A DNA stretch of 24,501 nt from UBA668 sp052034175 (GTDB taxonomy: Bacteria > Actinomycetota > Acidimicrobiia > Acidimicrobiales > Ilumatobacteraceae), in the NCBI GenBank assembly GCA_052034175.1, contig JBPOIX010000104.1:1-24501 (forward strand). The letters are read 5' to 3'. The translations under genes and the position numbers were made by a program. How positions within the stretch are numbered: the first letter of the stretch is position 1; every line of letters starts with the position of its first letter. Positions 23,334-24,501 of the stretch are shown in pieces. The notes below the pieces were generated by a model. That model had not been told where the DNA came from and did no database searches. It saw only the letters and a list, made by a program, of their open reading frames with translations.

Positions 23334-24501
23334 ATGGCACTCTTCAAGAGCAGCAGAGACAACGCCGGCGCGACGACCTCCGAGGGTGAGGCCGCGAACG
23401 AATGCATGAAGGTCGGCCAGTCCCTGGTGGACGGCGGGCACCTCACCGCGGAGAACCTGGCCACAGCGTTGGCCCAGGCCAACGGCGACCTCCTGCAGTT
23501 CGTGGACATGCTGCTCGGCCGCTTCGGCACCGGGCGCACCGAGCTGGCCATCGCGGTCTCAGGCGCCACCGGCGTGCCGGCGGTGGACACCAAGGGCATC
23601 GTCATCCCGGAGGAGATCAAGGGCGTCCTCGACGAGAAGGTCGTGCGTGCCCACTGTGCGGTCGCCGTCGCCACCGAGGGCAACACGCTCGTCGTGCTCG
23701 CCGCCGACCCGACGGCTTCCCGCCGCGCCGCCGTGGAGGCCATCGCCGGCCGCCCGGTGAAGTTCTTCGTCTCCGACCCGGCGACGGTACGCACCTTCAT
23801 CGACCAGGTGTACCGCGCCGACGCGGACATCGACCGGCTGGTGAAGACGTTCGACGCCAGCGACGAGCAGGCAAAGCTTGCCGCGTTGGCCGCCGAAGTC
23901 AGCGTGGACGACCAGGCGCCGGTGGTGCAGCTGGTCAGCCGCATCGTCAGCCAGGCCATGCGCGACCGGGCCAGCGACATCCACATCGAGCCACTCGACG
24001 AGAAGCTGCGCATCCGCTTCCGCATCGACGGTCACCTCGTCGAGGCGTTCAGCCTTCCGGTCGCCGTGCACGCCGCGCTCACCAGCCGCCTGAAGATCAT
24101 GAGCGGGATGAACATCGTGGAGAAGCGCCGCCCCCAGGACGGGCAGTTCTCCACGCTGATCGACGGCAAGGAAGTCGACGTCCGCGTCGCCAGCGTGGCC
24201 ACGGTCTTCGGCGAGAAGATCGTCATGCGAATCCTCGACAAGAGCCGCTCGATGATCGGCCTGTCGGAGCTCGGCTTCCCGCGCGAGACCTACCTGCACT
24301 ACTCGAAGATGATCCACTCGCCGTTCGGCATGGTCATCTGCGCCGGCCCCACGGGTGCCGGCAAGACCACCACTCTGTACGCCTCGCTCCTCGAGGTGAA
24401 CTCGGCCGGTAAGAACATCACGACGGTGGAAGACCCGGTGGAGTACGTGTTCCCCGGCATCAACCAGATCCAGACGAACGACCAGGCCGGCCTGACGTTC
24501 G
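23334..24501 (+). CDS. Type IV pilus/type II secretion assembly ATPase, PilB/GspE type (partial)
   Basis: The first 389 codons of an ATPase gene cut off by the window end. After a short N-terminus (MALFKSSRDNAG) comes a T2SSE N-terminal domain (about 30-160). The catalytic domain begins with VVQLVSRIVSQAMRDRASDIHIEP (about 202-225), and continues with RIDGHLVE, MNIVEKRRPQDGQF (Arg-rich sensor region), the Walker A GPTGAGKTTTLY (338-349) and the Asp box start TTVEDPVEY. PilB hexamers hydrolyse ATP to drive pilin polymerisation at the inner membrane. ATG at 23334 is the first start after the coiled-coil gene. Other pil genes probably follow beyond the window. The conserved Walker B and His box lie outside. 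Confidence 0.93.
   Translation, partial: MALFKSSRDNAGATTSEGEAANECMKVGQSLVDGGHLTAENLATALAQANGDLLQFVDMLLGRFGTGRTELAIAVSGATGVPAVDTKGIVIPEEIKGVLDEKVVRAHCAVAVATEGNTLVVLAADPTASRRAAVEAIAGRPVKFFVSDPATVRTFIDQVYRADADIDRLVKTFDASDEQAKLAALAAEVSVDDQAPVVQLVSRIVSQAMRDRASDIHIEPLDEKLRIRFRIDGHLVEAFSLPVAVHAALTSRLKIMSGMNIVEKRRPQDGQFSTLIDGKEVDVRVASVATVFGEKIVMRILDKSRSMIGLSELGFPRETYLHYSKMIHSPFGMVICAGPTGAGKTTTLYASLLEVNSAGKNITTVEDPVEYVFPGINQIQTNDQAGLTF

Noticed and set aside
23402..24412. A 336-residue plus-strand frame near the window end
   Set aside because: It is out of frame with the true pilus ATPase, which starts at 23334 and runs off the edge with Walker A in frame.

Overview
This 24.5 kb window comes from a GC-rich actinobacterial chromosome, most likely class Acidimicrobiia (Ilumatobacter-like). 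This placement is inferred from gene content and was not tested by a search. The clues are the strong G/C bias at third codon positions, many secreted lipoproteins with Thr/Pro/Ala linkers, a secreted propeller protein with three C-terminal repeats of a surface type common in this class, and a type IV pilus motor gene. Many genes also look leaderless: a TANNNT -10 box lies 6-8 nt before the start codon of at least eight genes, while another set has clear Shine-Dalgarno sites.

Positions 1-6600. On the minus strand lie a short-chain polyprenyl diphosphate synthase, a small lipoprotein gene, and a tightly overlapping GNAT acetyltransferase-xseA-xseB operon (exonuclease VII). A divergent lipoprotein gene on the plus strand runs towards rmuC.

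Positions 6600-11700. An ABC exporter half-transporter (minus) and a lipoprotein alpha/beta hydrolase (plus) diverge from back-to-back leaderless promoters. The hydrolase is followed by a tandem paralogue; both look like extracellular tripeptidyl-aminopeptidase (TAP)-type S33 peptidases.

Positions 11700-18220. This stretch holds the secreted propeller protein (minus), tRNA-Ser(CGA) with its terminator, a DUF4388-like protein, tadA, a divergent WYL-regulator/hydrolase pair sharing an operator-like inverted repeat, tRNA-Ser(GGA), and an SRP RNA gene (ffs). The SRP RNA gene is not protein-coding and was found from its conserved helix-8 core and a long terminal helix. tadA, tRNA-Ser and ffs are neighbours in many bacteria, so the WYL/hydrolase pair looks like an insertion into an old housekeeping cluster.

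Positions 18220-21900. After a stand-alone 5'-3' exonuclease comes the most interesting locus: an Rrf2-type Fe-S regulator, a large inverted repeat, and a two-gene operon for a heme-copper oxidoreductase. The catalytic subunit keeps the heme histidines and the HH pair but has Asp in place of the CuB histidine and Asp in place of the cross-linking tyrosine. Subunit II has lost the CuA cysteines and histidines. With the NsrR-like regulator, this suggests a non-canonical, probably quinol-fed, nitric oxide reductase rather than an oxygen-reducing oxidase. A perfect 14-bp hairpin ends the operon.

Positions 21900-24501. Divergently, a long coiled-coil protein gene leads into a pilB/gspE-type ATPase gene cut by the window edge, probably the start of a type IV pilus cluster.
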